The position numbers and the translations under genes are program-made. DNA of 36,890 bases from Intestinimonas massiliensis (ex Afouda et al. 2020) (GTDB lineage: Bacteria; Bacillota; Clostridia; Oscillospirales; Oscillospiraceae). Below, in pieces: positions 22,282-29,881 of the stretch (its first letter is position 1; each line of letters starts with the position of its first letter). The DNA lies in contig NZ_LR131147.1 in NCBI RefSeq assembly GCF_900626285.1, positions 333,445-370,334 on the forward strand. Reading direction: 5' to 3'. The notes beneath the pieces were generated by a model. It worked only from the letters and a program-made list of their open reading frames with translations, was not told where the DNA came from and made no database searches.

Positions 22282-23031
22282 ATGGAAATTTTTATCACAG
22301 GAGATACACATGGAGATTTCTGCCGGTTCCGGCCCGACATCTTCTATGAGCAGGAACACCTGACCAAGGAGGATTTGGTTCTGGTCTGTGGAGATTTTGG
22401 TGGAATCTGGCACGGTGACCCACGGGATGATGCAGGACTGGACTGGCTGGAGGACCGGCCATACACTACTGCATTTGTGCTTGGGAACCACGAAAACTAT
22501 GACGCTTACAAAGACTACCCCAAAGAAGAATGGCATGGTGGACAGATCCAGAGGATACGTCCCTCCGTTCTGCACCTCATGCGAGGTCAGGTATATGAGC
22601 TCAATGGCAGGAAGTTTTTTACCATGGGCGGCGCTTCCTCCCATGATATCCAGGACGGCATCCTGGAACCGGACGATCCTGACTTCGAGGAAAAGTTCCA
22701 GCAACTCGAACAGCGCGGTGCGCTGTTTCGTGTGAACCATCATTCCTGGTGGGCCGAGGAACTGCCCAGCGAAGCGGAATATCTGGAAGCCAGAGCAAAT
22801 CTGGCGCGTGTCCACTGGAATGTGGATTACATCATCAGCCACTGCTGCCCCTCCAGCATACAGGATGTGTTCAGCGGAGGAATGTTCAAAAAAGACGCAC
22901 TGACCGAGTTCTTCGACGAAGTGCGTCAGAAATGTACCTTCCAGTACTGGTTCTTCGGCCACTATCACAGCAATATGGTGATCGAGAAAAGATATGCCAT
23001 GCTATATGAGCAGATCATAAGACTGAAGTAA
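22282..23031 (+). CDS. Calcineurin-like metallophosphoesterase
   Basis: A 249-residue metallophosphoesterase with the family's metal-binding motifs in order: 'ITGDTHGDF' (Asp8, His10), 'CGDFGGIW', 'GNHENYD', 'ISHCCPS' and 'FGHYHSN'. Such enzymes cleave phosphoesters in nucleotides, proteins or nucleic acids; the substrate cannot be named. I chose ATG 22282, with AAGGAG upstream; the in-frame start at 22237 lies within the previous gene. It follows recombinase 3 by 25 bases as the last gene of the operon, so it may act in DNA processing or in regulating the element. Confidence 0.88.
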   Translation: MEIFITGDTHGDFCRFRPDIFYEQEHLTKEDLVLVCGDFGGIWHGDPRDDAGLDWLEDRPYTTAFVLGNHENYDAYKDYPKEEWHGGQIQRIRPSVLHLMRGQVYELNGRKFFTMGGASSHDIQDGILEPDDPDFEEKFQQLEQRGALFRVNHHSWWAEELPSEAEYLEARANLARVHWNVDYIISHCCPSSIQDVFSGGMFKKDALTEFFDEVRQKCTFQYWFFGHYHSNMVIEKRYAMLYEQIIRLK

Positions 23032-23117
23032 GACAAAGGGCTGTGCTGATGGTAGCTACTCATAAAACAGCATCAACAATCAACTGAAACAGGGTAGCTG
23101 CCATACGGATTGCCACA

Positions 23118-23156
23118 AAAGCGGGTAAGAGGTCAAAGACTTCTTGCCCGCTTTTT
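23118..23156 (+). terminator. Terminator of the helicase-recombinase operon
   Basis: AAAGCGGG and CCCGCTTT arms with extra AAGA/TCTT pairing, ending in a T run, 87 bases after the phosphoesterase stop. Confidence 0.8.
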
Positions 23157-23483
23157 CTGTGCCGCGTGGAACGATAGAAAGGCATTTTTGCGCTTTCAAG
23201 GGATACGATACTACTTGTTCTGTTTCCGTTCTCTGCAAGTCGCATAAATCAAGGCTTTTCGCCTGCCTAAATGTCCACGCTGGCATGGCAAAATGTTACG
23301 CAGTAGACCGCCATTTTTGAGGGTGGGGATATAAACACTCAACTCTTGTGTTTTCAAGTCTGCAAAACCGCGTTGTGTAAGGCGCTCTCGCTCTCTATTG
23401 CGTAACACATCATCATAGATTGAGGGCGCAAGCGGTCTATCCGTTTGCGCCCTCTTGATTACCCGACAGCAAAGACGGGCAAA

Positions 23484-23528
23484 GCCGTCAAGGACGCGAA
23501 GCGCGAAGTTTATCCTTGACGGCTTTTT
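23484..23528 (+). terminator. Terminator-like hairpin at element junction
   Basis: Perfect 11-bp arms GCCGTCAAGGA and TCCTTGACGGC followed by five T. No gene reads into it from nearby, so it may be left over from a lost gene. Confidence 0.75.
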
Positions 23529-23551
23529 CTGCCTTTGCTACTTGTCATCTG

Positions 23552-24310
23552 TCAAAGCGGAACTTGGGTAGTGCTTCCATTAGTAAACTCCATGATAAAG
23601 GACGGGAAGCCAAGTACATAGACCGAGCAAATGCTCCGCCACTTCAGTTTGAATTTCGTTAAGTACAAATCCCCGCGCTTGAATATGAAATGGGGCAGCA
23701 TAATTAAAACGCTGAAAATGGGGCCAAGTGCGGTAGCCAATGCTGCACCGGCAATCCCCATGTTCAATGGGTACATAAACACATAGTCCAAGACAATATT
23801 TGATACAGAGCCAAACATGAGGGCAAACATGGCAAGTTTTGGACGGTTATCATTACGCACCAGACCGCTTAACAAGAAACTGAAAAGCAGGAATGGGGAA
23901 AAGGTAATGATGTACCACATATAACTGATTGCTTCATCATGGATAACCGGAGTTGAGCCTAAAAGTTCAGCAAGCGGGTGAATAAAAATATTTCCCAATA
24001 CGCTAATCAACAGCCCCATAACAGCCGTACATAGGGCGGCAAGGCTAAAAATGTGGCGTGCTTTTTCTTTCTCACCTTGACCGAGATGTGAGGAAATCAA
24101 AACGCCCGCGCCTGTGGCAACTGCCATAGACAATGCAATTAGTATCTCGACAAGCGGAACAGAAACGGCAGCGGCGGCCATAGCGTCGCGGCCAAGTCGA
24201 TTGCCAATGAATACACCGTCAACAATCATATAGACCGAGTTAAACAGCAACCCTATCATTTGCGGTACGGCATATTTGGCAAATAAAGTGTGTGATTTGC
24301 CTTCATACAT
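23552..24310 (-). pseudogene. 3'-truncated MATE-family efflux gene
   Basis: A MATE transporter reads normally from ATG 24310 (behind AGGAGG), with 'YAVPQMIGLLFNSVYMIVDGVFIGNRLG' and about six hydrophobic segments, but ends after about 252 residues at 'EFTNGSTTQVPL'. Complete members have about 450 residues and 12 segments. The end is abrupt and runs into unrelated sequence at about 23570, so the second half was lost at an element junction. The truncated protein is unlikely to transport. It lies downstream of the nim-like gene in the same direction, separated by a terminator. Confidence 0.85.
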
Positions 24311-24333
24311 GATAATCAATCCTCCTAACAAAT

Positions 24334-24366
24334 AAAAAAAGGCCAGCGTTTGTGTAACGCTGGCCT
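24334..24366 (-). terminator. Terminator of the nim-like gene
   Basis: Arms AGGCCAGCGTT (24340-24350) and AACGCTGGCCT (24356-24366). On the minus strand the hairpin is followed by seven T. Confidence 0.9.
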
Positions 24367-24405
24367 ACTACACAATAAAATGAAACCCCGGCGGGCTGAT
24401 TTTAT

Positions 24406-24915
24406 TTACAGTCTATTTAATTTTTCCTTTTCTTTTACAAGTCCTATCGCCTCTTTTCCTGTTATGTGGTCGATTTTCATTTCCAACATACAAAGAGGTT
24501 TCAACCCGCGGCTTATGGCATCATCACGGTTTGCGGCAGTATCTTCCGGCGCATATTTGATTGCCAGTTTTTCCATCGCTGCTCTCTTTTCGAGATCACC
24601 TTCGATTATCCGTATTTGTCCAAAAGCAATTACACTTCTAAAATAAGTTGTGTACTCCTCCGGCACAACTAAATCTTTATCAATCACACAAAACGACGCT
24701 TTTGCAGTTCTTTGAATAGCGTCTATTTTATGACCGTTTTTTGCGCCGTGAAAATAGATTTTCCCGTCGTCATACACATAACTGATTGGAACGGCGTAGG
24801 GATAATCGTTGTCGCCCAAAAGGGCAAGCACACCAGATGTCCCCTTATGCAGAATATCCGCAATCTCTTGCCGCGATAGTTCCTGTTTTTTTTGCCTCAT
24901 TTCTCGAAATATCAT
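24406..24915 (-). CDS. Nim-like pyridoxamine 5'-phosphate oxidase-fold protein
   Basis: A 169-residue flavoprotein of the pyridoxamine 5'-phosphate oxidase fold, similar in layout to Nim 5-nitroimidazole reductases: 'FREMRQKKQELSRQEIADILHKGTSGVLALLGDNDYPYAVPISYVYDDGKIYFHGAKNGHKIDAI'. The 'P-Y-A-V-P' strand and 'FHGAK-GHK' segment are the typical FMN-binding region. ATG 24915 follows GGAGG; an earlier in-frame ATG at 24960 has no clear site. Whether it gives nitroimidazole resistance cannot be told. It has its own good promoter and terminator and looks like element cargo. Confidence 0.82.
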   Translation of the reverse strand: MIFREMRQKKQELSRQEIADILHKGTSGVLALLGDNDYPYAVPISYVYDDGKIYFHGAKNGHKIDAIQRTAKASFCVIDKDLVVPEEYTTYFRSVIAFGQIRIIEGDLEKRAAMEKLAIKYAPEDTAANRDDAISRGLKPLCMLEMKIDHITGKEAIGLVKEKEKLNRL

Positions 24916-25011
24916 ATTGACCTCCACAAAAAAATAGACGTTTTTTTTTACTCCTTCCATGGCCGACTGGAGTAAGAATAAGCGTTTCTCGGCAGAAACA
25001 TATTTTTATTT

Positions 25012-25040
25012 AGAATATCACAAATTGCATGGTAAGTCAA
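25012..25040 (-). promoter_or_regulatory. Promoter of the nim-like gene
   Basis: On the minus strand TTGACT (25035-25040) and TATTCT (25012-25017) have a 17-base spacer. The leader of about 90 bases contains a possible 17-codon frame ending in 'SRPWKE', which has no clear ribosome site. Confidence 0.75.
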
Positions 25041-25227
25041 TATCATTTTCCGGATTTTCATTTTTATATAGTGAGGGGGAAAGTGCAACAAAAGCTGCCT
25101 TTCAAACGGGATATTGAGTGAGAGAAAGTAAAGGGTTTGGGATTTTCCCAACAAGCCAAAATCGCAAATGGGTACTCATTTGCTGTGCTTGCTCCCTACT
25201 CAAAACAAAGGAAAGGACGGGAAAGGA

Positions 25228-25434
25228 ATGGAAAAGAAGCGAACAATCAAAGACGGGCAAATCGTTGTAAAAAATCCACTCTATCAAGAGTTGCCCACAC
25301 ACGAAGTTACAATTCAATCCGGCAGGACGTTCTATCGTTTTACGGGAAGCTACGACGGAAGCCGAAGCCTACCCCATAAAGTTTTACGGCTTATGGGGCA
25401 CTCCCCTATTGATGAAAAAGACGAGGAGCGTTAA
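25228..25434 (+). CDS. TnpW-like small protein of the third element
   Basis: A 68-residue protein with 'EVTIQSGRTFYRFTGSYDGSRSLPHKVLRLMG', the strand-and-helix pattern of TnpW, directly before a TnpX-like recombinase. The N-terminus ('MEKKRTIKDGQIVVKNPLYQ') is basic. ATG 25228 follows GGGAAAGG. Its stop is one base before the earliest recombinase ATG, so they are coupled. The family call rests on pattern and position. Confidence 0.65.
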   Translation: MEKKRTIKDGQIVVKNPLYQELPTHEVTIQSGRTFYRFTGSYDGSRSLPHKVLRLMGHSPIDEKDEER

Positions 25435-25435
25435 A

Positions 25436-27136
25436 ATGAGTATAAGCAATCCTGTAATGGCAGACTGCCCGCCGATGAAAGGAGCAGAAACGATGTTAAG
25501 GCAGTCTGGCAAGATTACCGCCCTCTATTGCCGCCTATCCCGCGACGATGAACTAACGGGCGACAGCAACAGCATTGTAAATCAAAAGGCGATTTTAAGT
25601 AAGTACGCAAAGGAAAATCATTTTTCAAATCCATTGTTTTTCGTGGACGATGGATATTCCGGGACAAACTTCAACCGTCCAAGTTGGAGCGAACTTTTGG
25701 AAAAAATCGAAAACGGCGAAGTGTCCACCTTGATCGTCAAGGATATGTCGCGGCTTGGGCGTGATTATCTGAAAGTGGGATTTTATACCGAAGTCCTGTT
25801 CGTGGAAAAGGGCGTGCGTTTTATAGCTATTAACAACGGCATAGACAGCGCAAACCAGCAGGACAGCGACTTTACCCCCTTTCTCAATATCATCAACGAG
25901 TGGTATGCGAAAGACACCAGCAAGAAGATACGCGCGGTGATGAAGTCAAAAGGCGAAGCGGGGGAACACCTCTGCACCAACCCGCCATACGGCTACAGGA
26001 AAGACCCGGAAAACAAAAAGCGGTGGATTATCGACCCCGAAGCTGCCGAAGTTGTCAAGCGGATATTCGCCCTTTGTCTGGACGGTTACGGGCCGTCGCA
26101 GATTGCCCGTATTCTGAAAGATGATAAAGTCATAACGCCGACAATCCATTTTCAGCAGACAGGCAGGGCGACAAGGAACGCGCCGCCGGATAATCCCTTT
26201 AACTGGACGGGCGATACAATAGCCGACATTTTGGAGCGTCCGGAATATCAAGGGCATACAGTAAACTTCAAAACCTACAAGCAGTCCTACAAGAGCAAAA
26301 AGACCTGCAATAATCCCGAAGAAAAATGGCTTGTGTTTGAAAATACCCACGAAGCAATCATTGACGCTGACACATGGGCGCGGGTGCAGGAATTGCGGAA
26401 GAACAAACGCCGCCCGACGAGGACAGGAAAGACAAATATGTTTTCCGGCATTGTGCGCTGCGCCGATTGCGGTGAAAAGCTGTATTACTGCACAAGCAGG
26501 AACTTTGAAGCAAGGCAAGACCACTTTGTCTGCTCTACTTCAAGGCTCAAAGGGAAAGAGGTTTGCGCGACGCATTTTATCCGCGCCGTTGTCTTGGAAC
26601 GGGGCGTACTCGCCCACATGAGAATGACGATTGCCTGTGTTGCGAACCATGAAGAACAATTCCGCAAGGCTATGGGTGCGAAGCAGAAAGCCGAAGCAAA
26701 AAGAGAACTCGCGGCGAAGCGTCGGCAACTGACGCAGGCAGAACGACGGATAGAAGAACTTGACCGACTATTCAAGCGTATTTATGAGGACAACGTAGGC
26801 GGAAAACTATCTGACAGCAGATTTCAAATGCTCTCTGACGACTACGAGCAGGAGCAGAAAGAACTGCGGGAAAAGCTGTTGCGGTTGAATGAAGAAATTA
26901 CAGAACAAGAGGAACAGGCAGAGAATATCGACAGGTTTATCTGCAAGGTGCGGAAGTATCTCGACTTGAACGAGCTGACACCCACTATCCTAAACGACAT
27001 GGTAAAGGCGGTATATGTTCACGCGCCGGACAAGTCGAAGGGTTATCGGGAACAACAGATTGACATTTCCTATGACCTTGTAGGAATACTCCCCGCGTCT
27101 TTACTGATTGACCTGCAAAACGGAGAAACGGCATAG
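25436..27136 (+). CDS. TnpX-like large serine recombinase of the third element
   Basis: A 566-residue recombinase with the catalytic serine in 'ITALYCRLSRDDELTGD', then 'FVDDGYSGTNFNRPSW' and 'VKDMSRLGRDYLKVGFY'. A recombinase domain with 'PPYGYRKDPENKKRW', a zinc ribbon ('IVRCADCGEKLYYC'), a coiled coil (about 415-500) and a C-terminal beta region follow. ATG 25436 (GAGGAG, 7 bases before) and ATG 25493 (AAAGGAG, 8 bases before) are both plausible; most relatives begin at the position of 25493. It should drive integration and excision of the element carrying the nim-like gene. Confidence 0.92.
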   Translation: MSISNPVMADCPPMKGAETMLRQSGKITALYCRLSRDDELTGDSNSIVNQKAILSKYAKENHFSNPLFFVDDGYSGTNFNRPSWSELLEKIENGEVSTLIVKDMSRLGRDYLKVGFYTEVLFVEKGVRFIAINNGIDSANQQDSDFTPFLNIINEWYAKDTSKKIRAVMKSKGEAGEHLCTNPPYGYRKDPENKKRWIIDPEAAEVVKRIFALCLDGYGPSQIARILKDDKVITPTIHFQQTGRATRNAPPDNPFNWTGDTIADILERPEYQGHTVNFKTYKQSYKSKKTCNNPEEKWLVFENTHEAIIDADTWARVQELRKNKRRPTRTGKTNMFSGIVRCADCGEKLYYCTSRNFEARQDHFVCSTSRLKGKEVCATHFIRAVVLERGVLAHMRMTIACVANHEEQFRKAMGAKQKAEAKRELAAKRRQLTQAERRIEELDRLFKRIYEDNVGGKLSDSRFQMLSDDYEQEQKELREKLLRLNEEITEQEEQAENIDRFICKVRKYLDLNELTPTILNDMVKAVYVHAPDKSKGYREQQIDISYDLVGILPASLLIDLQNGETA

Positions 27137-27154
27137 CCGAAGCTACGCCGTTTC
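27125..27154 (+). terminator. Hairpin overlapping the recombinase stop codon
   Basis: Thirteen-bp arms GAAACGGCATAGC and GCTACGCCGTTTC with one mismatch around a CGAA loop. The TAG stop is inside the left arm. The T run is weak. Confidence 0.7.
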
Positions 27155-27366
27155 CTGAAAACATTCTTATGCTGTTTTATGCGTGCCGCCCCGACGCACG
27201 GCCCTTTTTTCGCCTCTGTTTGCACACGGCTTTGTCAGTATGTCATATGGGGGTTCGGAAATGGCTTGAAAAAAGCGCAGAAAAACAAAAACAAAAGTTG
27301 CGCAAAACCCTGAATCCATTGAGCCGCAAGGCTTTCCAGGCTGTATCTTTTTCGGCAACAAAAGAC

Positions 27367-27404
27367 AAAAATCCGTCAAAATCTTGTGATTTTGGCGGAT
27401 TTTT
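27367..27404. terminator. Bidirectional terminator near the right edge of the mobile region
   Basis: Arms of 17 bases (AAAAATCCG and GATTTT parts, two mismatches) around TTGT, with A and T runs at the ends. The 335 bases between the recombinase and the next gene hold no supported gene; composition and gene content change to GC-rich chromosomal style after this point. Confidence 0.8.
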
Positions 27405-27475
27405 CTTAACTTTTACAACAAAACTATTCTATTAGATTTCACTATCCATTTTTACTTTTCTTGAGGTGCCGAAAT

Positions 27476-28048
27476 ATGGTGATCGAGACAAAACGGCTGA
27501 TCCTGCGACCCTTTCTGGAGACGGATGCGGCGGATGTTTACGAATATCTGAAAGAGCCAGCGGTCAACTGCTTTGCCGGCATGAAACTGCACTCTCTGGA
27601 CGAGGCCAGGGAGGAGATGAAAAAGCGACTTGGCGAGACGGAGTACTATTTTGCTATCACCCTGAAGGGCGACGGCAAGGTAATCGGCGAGATCGACGCC
27701 TACCCGGAGGCGGGCGAGCCCCATGCAGGCGAGGACGCCCCGCAGGACACTTTCAGCCCTTGCTGGATGCTCAACGAGGCCTATCAGGGCAAAGGGTACG
27801 CCTTCGAGGCGGCCCAGGCCTTCTTTGACTATCTCTTCTCCCAAAAGGGCGCAAGGCGAATTTGCGCCTACACCGAAGACTATAATCTTTCCAGCCAGCA
27901 CCTGTGCGGGAAACTGGGCATGCGTCGGGAGGGCATGTTCCTGGAATTCATCTCCTTCGTGAACAATCCCGACGGAACCCCCAGGTATGAAAACACGGTG
28001 CAGTATGCCATCCTGAAAAAAGAGTGGGACCGGCAGCAGTCCCAATAG
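27476..28048 (+). CDS. GNAT acetyltransferase (RimJ/RimL-like)
   Basis: A 190-residue GNAT-fold acetyltransferase that would move an acetyl group from acetyl-CoA to an amine. The pattern is that of the RimJ/RimL group: 'ETKRLILRPFLETDAADVYEYL' at the N-terminus, 'MLNEAYQGKGYAFEAAQAFFDYLF' as the CoA-binding motif A, and 'NLSSQHLCGKLGMRREG' as motif B. ATG 27476 follows GAGGTG. The substrate is unknown. It is the first gene beyond the mobile block. Confidence 0.88.
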   Translation: MVIETKRLILRPFLETDAADVYEYLKEPAVNCFAGMKLHSLDEAREEMKKRLGETEYYFAITLKGDGKVIGEIDAYPEAGEPHAGEDAPQDTFSPCWMLNEAYQGKGYAFEAAQAFFDYLFSQKGARRICAYTEDYNLSSQHLCGKLGMRREGMFLEFISFVNNPDGTPRYENTVQYAILKKEWDRQQSQ

Positions 28049-28065
28049 GCAGTTGGAGGTATGAT

Positions 28066-28371
28066 ATGGGCGCAGCTTCTGTTTCGGAGTATGTGGCATC
28101 GCTGAACGAAGAGCAGCGGCAGCATGTCAGCGCATTCATTGACTTTATGAGTGCAGAATATCCGCAGTTGACTCCTAAAATCTCCTTTTCCATGCCCATG
28201 TGGCTGCTGGGGAAAAAGATGTACGAGGGATGTGTGGCAGTTTCCGCCGCGAAAAGCCACTTCTCCATTCATTTTTCCGACGAAGAGTTTCTGAACCGGG
28301 CCAGATGCAAAATGAAGAAGTGCTGCCTGACTAAAAGGTCACATCACCTGCGCAGATTGCGAGGAATATAA
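28066..28371 (+). CDS. DUF1801-like protein with altered C-terminus
   Basis: A 101-residue protein. The first 85 residues look like the DUF1801/YdhG family ('SEYVASLNEEQRQHVSAFIDFM', 'ISFSMPMWLLGKKMYEGCVAVSAAKSHFSIHF'). After 'RCKMKKCCL' the sequence becomes 'TKRSHHLRRLRGI', unlike the family, and directly overlaps a fragment of a different gene. A deletion has probably joined two genes at about 28330, so the C-terminal part of this domain is lost. ATG 28066 follows GGAGG. It may be non-functional. Confidence 0.65.
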   Translation: MGAASVSEYVASLNEEQRQHVSAFIDFMSAEYPQLTPKISFSMPMWLLGKKMYEGCVAVSAAKSHFSIHFSDEEFLNRARCKMKKCCLTKRSHHLRRLRGI

Positions 28372-28534
28372 ACACTGCGAGACCGTCCAGGCCTTTCTCA
28401 ACCATTCCGGCTACAAATACTCCAAATACAAGCAGGCACTGGAGTTCATCCGCGCCCACGGCTACTCTGCCTTTCTGAAAGCGGCGGAACACTGGACAGG
28501 CGCCTACGGCAAGTACCCGAAATCAGATTTCTGA
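28343..28534 (+). pseudogene. C-terminal fragment of a DUF3795-like gene
   Basis: In the frame of base 28343, 63 residues read 'ITCADCEEYKHCETVQAFL' and go on to 'FIRAHGYSAFLKAAEHW'. The Cys-rich start resembles the end of the DUF3795 zinc-binding part (compare 'CWECPEYPCSRYDDF' in the intact gene at 35745). There is no start or N-terminus; an in-frame stop lies at 28328. It is the right half of the deletion scar with the DUF1801 gene. Confidence 0.65.
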
Positions 28535-28542
28535 AAGAGATG

Positions 28543-28583
28543 ATACCGCCCGCTGAAATCCGTGGATGTTCAGCGGGCGGTAT
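28543..28583 (+). terminator. Terminator after the deletion scar
   Basis: Perfect 15-bp arms ATACCGCCCGCTGAA and its complement around 11 bases, then a T-rich stretch. Confidence 0.92.
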
Positions 28584-28708
28584 TCTTTGTATATAGCTTG
28601 TTAAATACTGATACGCCTGATGCGAGAGCAAAGCAGGATTGAGGCAACAGCCAGTTGCTTTGCTTTTTGCTCCCACTGTGGTACAATTCGGGCAAGGTGG
28701 TGATCAAC

Positions 28709-29158
28709 ATGGATGCCAAAGAAATCCTTCTGGAGCTGCGCACCAGGCACGGACTCTCCCAGGAGCAGCTGGCGGAACAAGTGCATGTGACCCGTCAGGC
28801 GGTTTCCCGCTGGGAGACCGGTGAAACGGTGCCCAACACAGAAACTTTGAAGCTGCTCTCCAGGCTGTTTGATGTCTCCATCAACACCCTGCTGGGTTCG
28901 CCCAGGGAGTTGATCTGCCAGTGCTGTGGTATGCCTCTGGAGGATGCTAATATCAGCCGGGAGCCGGACGGCACCTTCAACGAGGAATATTGCAAGTGGT
29001 GCTATACTGACGGGAAATTCGTCTACACAAGCCTTGAGGAACTGCTGAATTTTCTGGAAAGTCATATGTCCAATGAAGCCTGGCCCCCGGAGCAGGTCAG
29101 AGCCTACTTTGAAGCTCAGTTGCCAAAGCTGAACCACTGGAAACAGCCCGAGACATGA
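28709..29158 (+). CDS. XRE-family regulator with zinc-ribbon domain
   Basis: A 149-residue regulator. Residues 1-65 are an XRE helix-turn-helix ('ILLELRTRHGLSQEQLAEQVHVTRQAVSRWETGETVPNTETLKLLSRLFDVSINTLL'). Residues about 70-110 hold a putative zinc ribbon ('ICQCCGMPLED' and 'EEYCKWCYTDGKF'), a combination common in Clostridia. ATG 28709 follows AAGGTGG. A plausible promoter (TTGCTT, 16 bases, TGG-TACAAT) lies just upstream, and a strong terminator follows, so it is a single-gene unit. Its targets are unknown; the MATE-Vat operon on the other strand is a neighbour only. Confidence 0.88.
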   Translation: MDAKEILLELRTRHGLSQEQLAEQVHVTRQAVSRWETGETVPNTETLKLLSRLFDVSINTLLGSPRELICQCCGMPLEDANISREPDGTFNEEYCKWCYTDGKFVYTSLEELLNFLESHMSNEAWPPEQVRAYFEAQLPKLNHWKQPET

Positions 29159-29203
29159 ATACGTCCCTCTGAAATCTGCGATTTCAGAGGGACGTATTTT
29201 TTG
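29159..29203 (+). terminator. Strong terminator after the XRE gene
   Basis: Seventeen-bp perfect arms from ATACGTCCC to ATTTC and back around 5 bases, then six T. It may also serve the leftward Vat gene poorly, as that side has fewer T. Confidence 0.95.
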
Positions 29204-29242
29204 CTCTGTGTCATTTAAGCCAGAACTTTACGGCAAAACAGG

Positions 29243-29866
29243 TCATCTGATTTGATCCAGCTGTCCCGATTGTATTGCGTCCAGATTGGCCTGGATCCGT
29301 TTCTCCGGCCAGTCCCACCACTGCAATTCCAACAGCGCGGCAATTGTGTCCTCAGAAAAACGCTTTCGGATCGGCTTGGCCGGGACACCGCCCACAATGG
29401 TATAGGGCGGTACATCCTTCGTCACGATGGCCCGGGCACCGATGATGGCTCCGTCACCAACCGTCACCCCCGCCAGGATGACTGCCTCGTAGCCGATCCA
29501 CACATCATTTCCTATGACAATGTCACCCTTGTTGTCCCAGGCGTTGGCCACCTGACTCCGGTCCAGTCCCCACTCCCCAAAGAAGATAGGAAAGGGATAG
29601 GTGGAGAGGGATTGCAGGCTGTGGTTGGCGCTGTTGAAGAGGAACTTTGCCCCACAGGCGATGGAGCAGAACTTGCCGATCACCAGCCGGTCATGGTTGA
29701 CGGGATAGTGATACAGCACGTTGTTCTTCTCAAAGTCAACGGGGTCATGGGCAAAGTCGTTATACATGGTGTAGTCCCCCACAAGGATGCTGGGATCTGT
29801 CACGACTTGGTTGAGATAGACAGTCTGTGTATCTCCTGTCCGGGGATAGATCCTGGATGGATTCAT
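29243..29866 (-). CDS. Vat-like streptogramin A acetyltransferase (hexapeptide fold)
   Basis: A 207-residue left-handed beta-helix acetyltransferase like Vat and CatB. It has 'VLYHYPVNHDRLVIGKFCSIACGAKFLFNSANHSLQ', whose 'ANH' histidine is the catalytic position in Vat and CatB, then hexapeptide turns ('IVIGNDVWIGYEAVILAGVTVGDGAIIGARAIVTKDVPPYTIVGGVPAKPIRKRF') and a tryptophan-rich end ('LELQWWDWPEKRIQ'). The substrate is probably streptogramin A, less surely chloramphenicol. Its start follows AGAGGAGG only 15 bases after the MATE stop, so both are one operon under the leader at 31281-31603. It appears intact and diverged from the Vat proteins I recall. Confidence 0.82.
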   Translation of the reverse strand: MNPSRIYPRTGDTQTVYLNQVVTDPSILVGDYTMYNDFAHDPVDFEKNNVLYHYPVNHDRLVIGKFCSIACGAKFLFNSANHSLQSLSTYPFPIFFGEWGLDRSQVANAWDNKGDIVIGNDVWIGYEAVILAGVTVGDGAIIGARAIVTKDVPPYTIVGGVPAKPIRKRFSEDTIAALLELQWWDWPEKRIQANLDAIQSGQLDQIR

Positions 29867-29881
29867 ATTCTTTTCCTCCTC

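Larger units (their letters stand above)
23032..23551. other. 520-base stretch without a gene, three hairpins
   Basis: I see no supported gene. Three hairpins stand out: 23118-23156 (AAAGCGGG/CCCGCTTT with T run, terminator of the phosphoesterase operon), 23422-23454 (GAGGGCGCAAGCGG and a near-perfect partner), and 23484-23528 (GCCGTCAAGGA/TCCTTGACGGC plus T run). The stretch is probably an element junction or remnant between the SCC-like module and the third TnpX-type element. Confidence 0.6.

Noticed and set aside
23032..23551. Small frames in the junction stretch as genes
   Set aside because: Short, no ribosome sites, no recognisable motifs, and they cross terminator hairpins.
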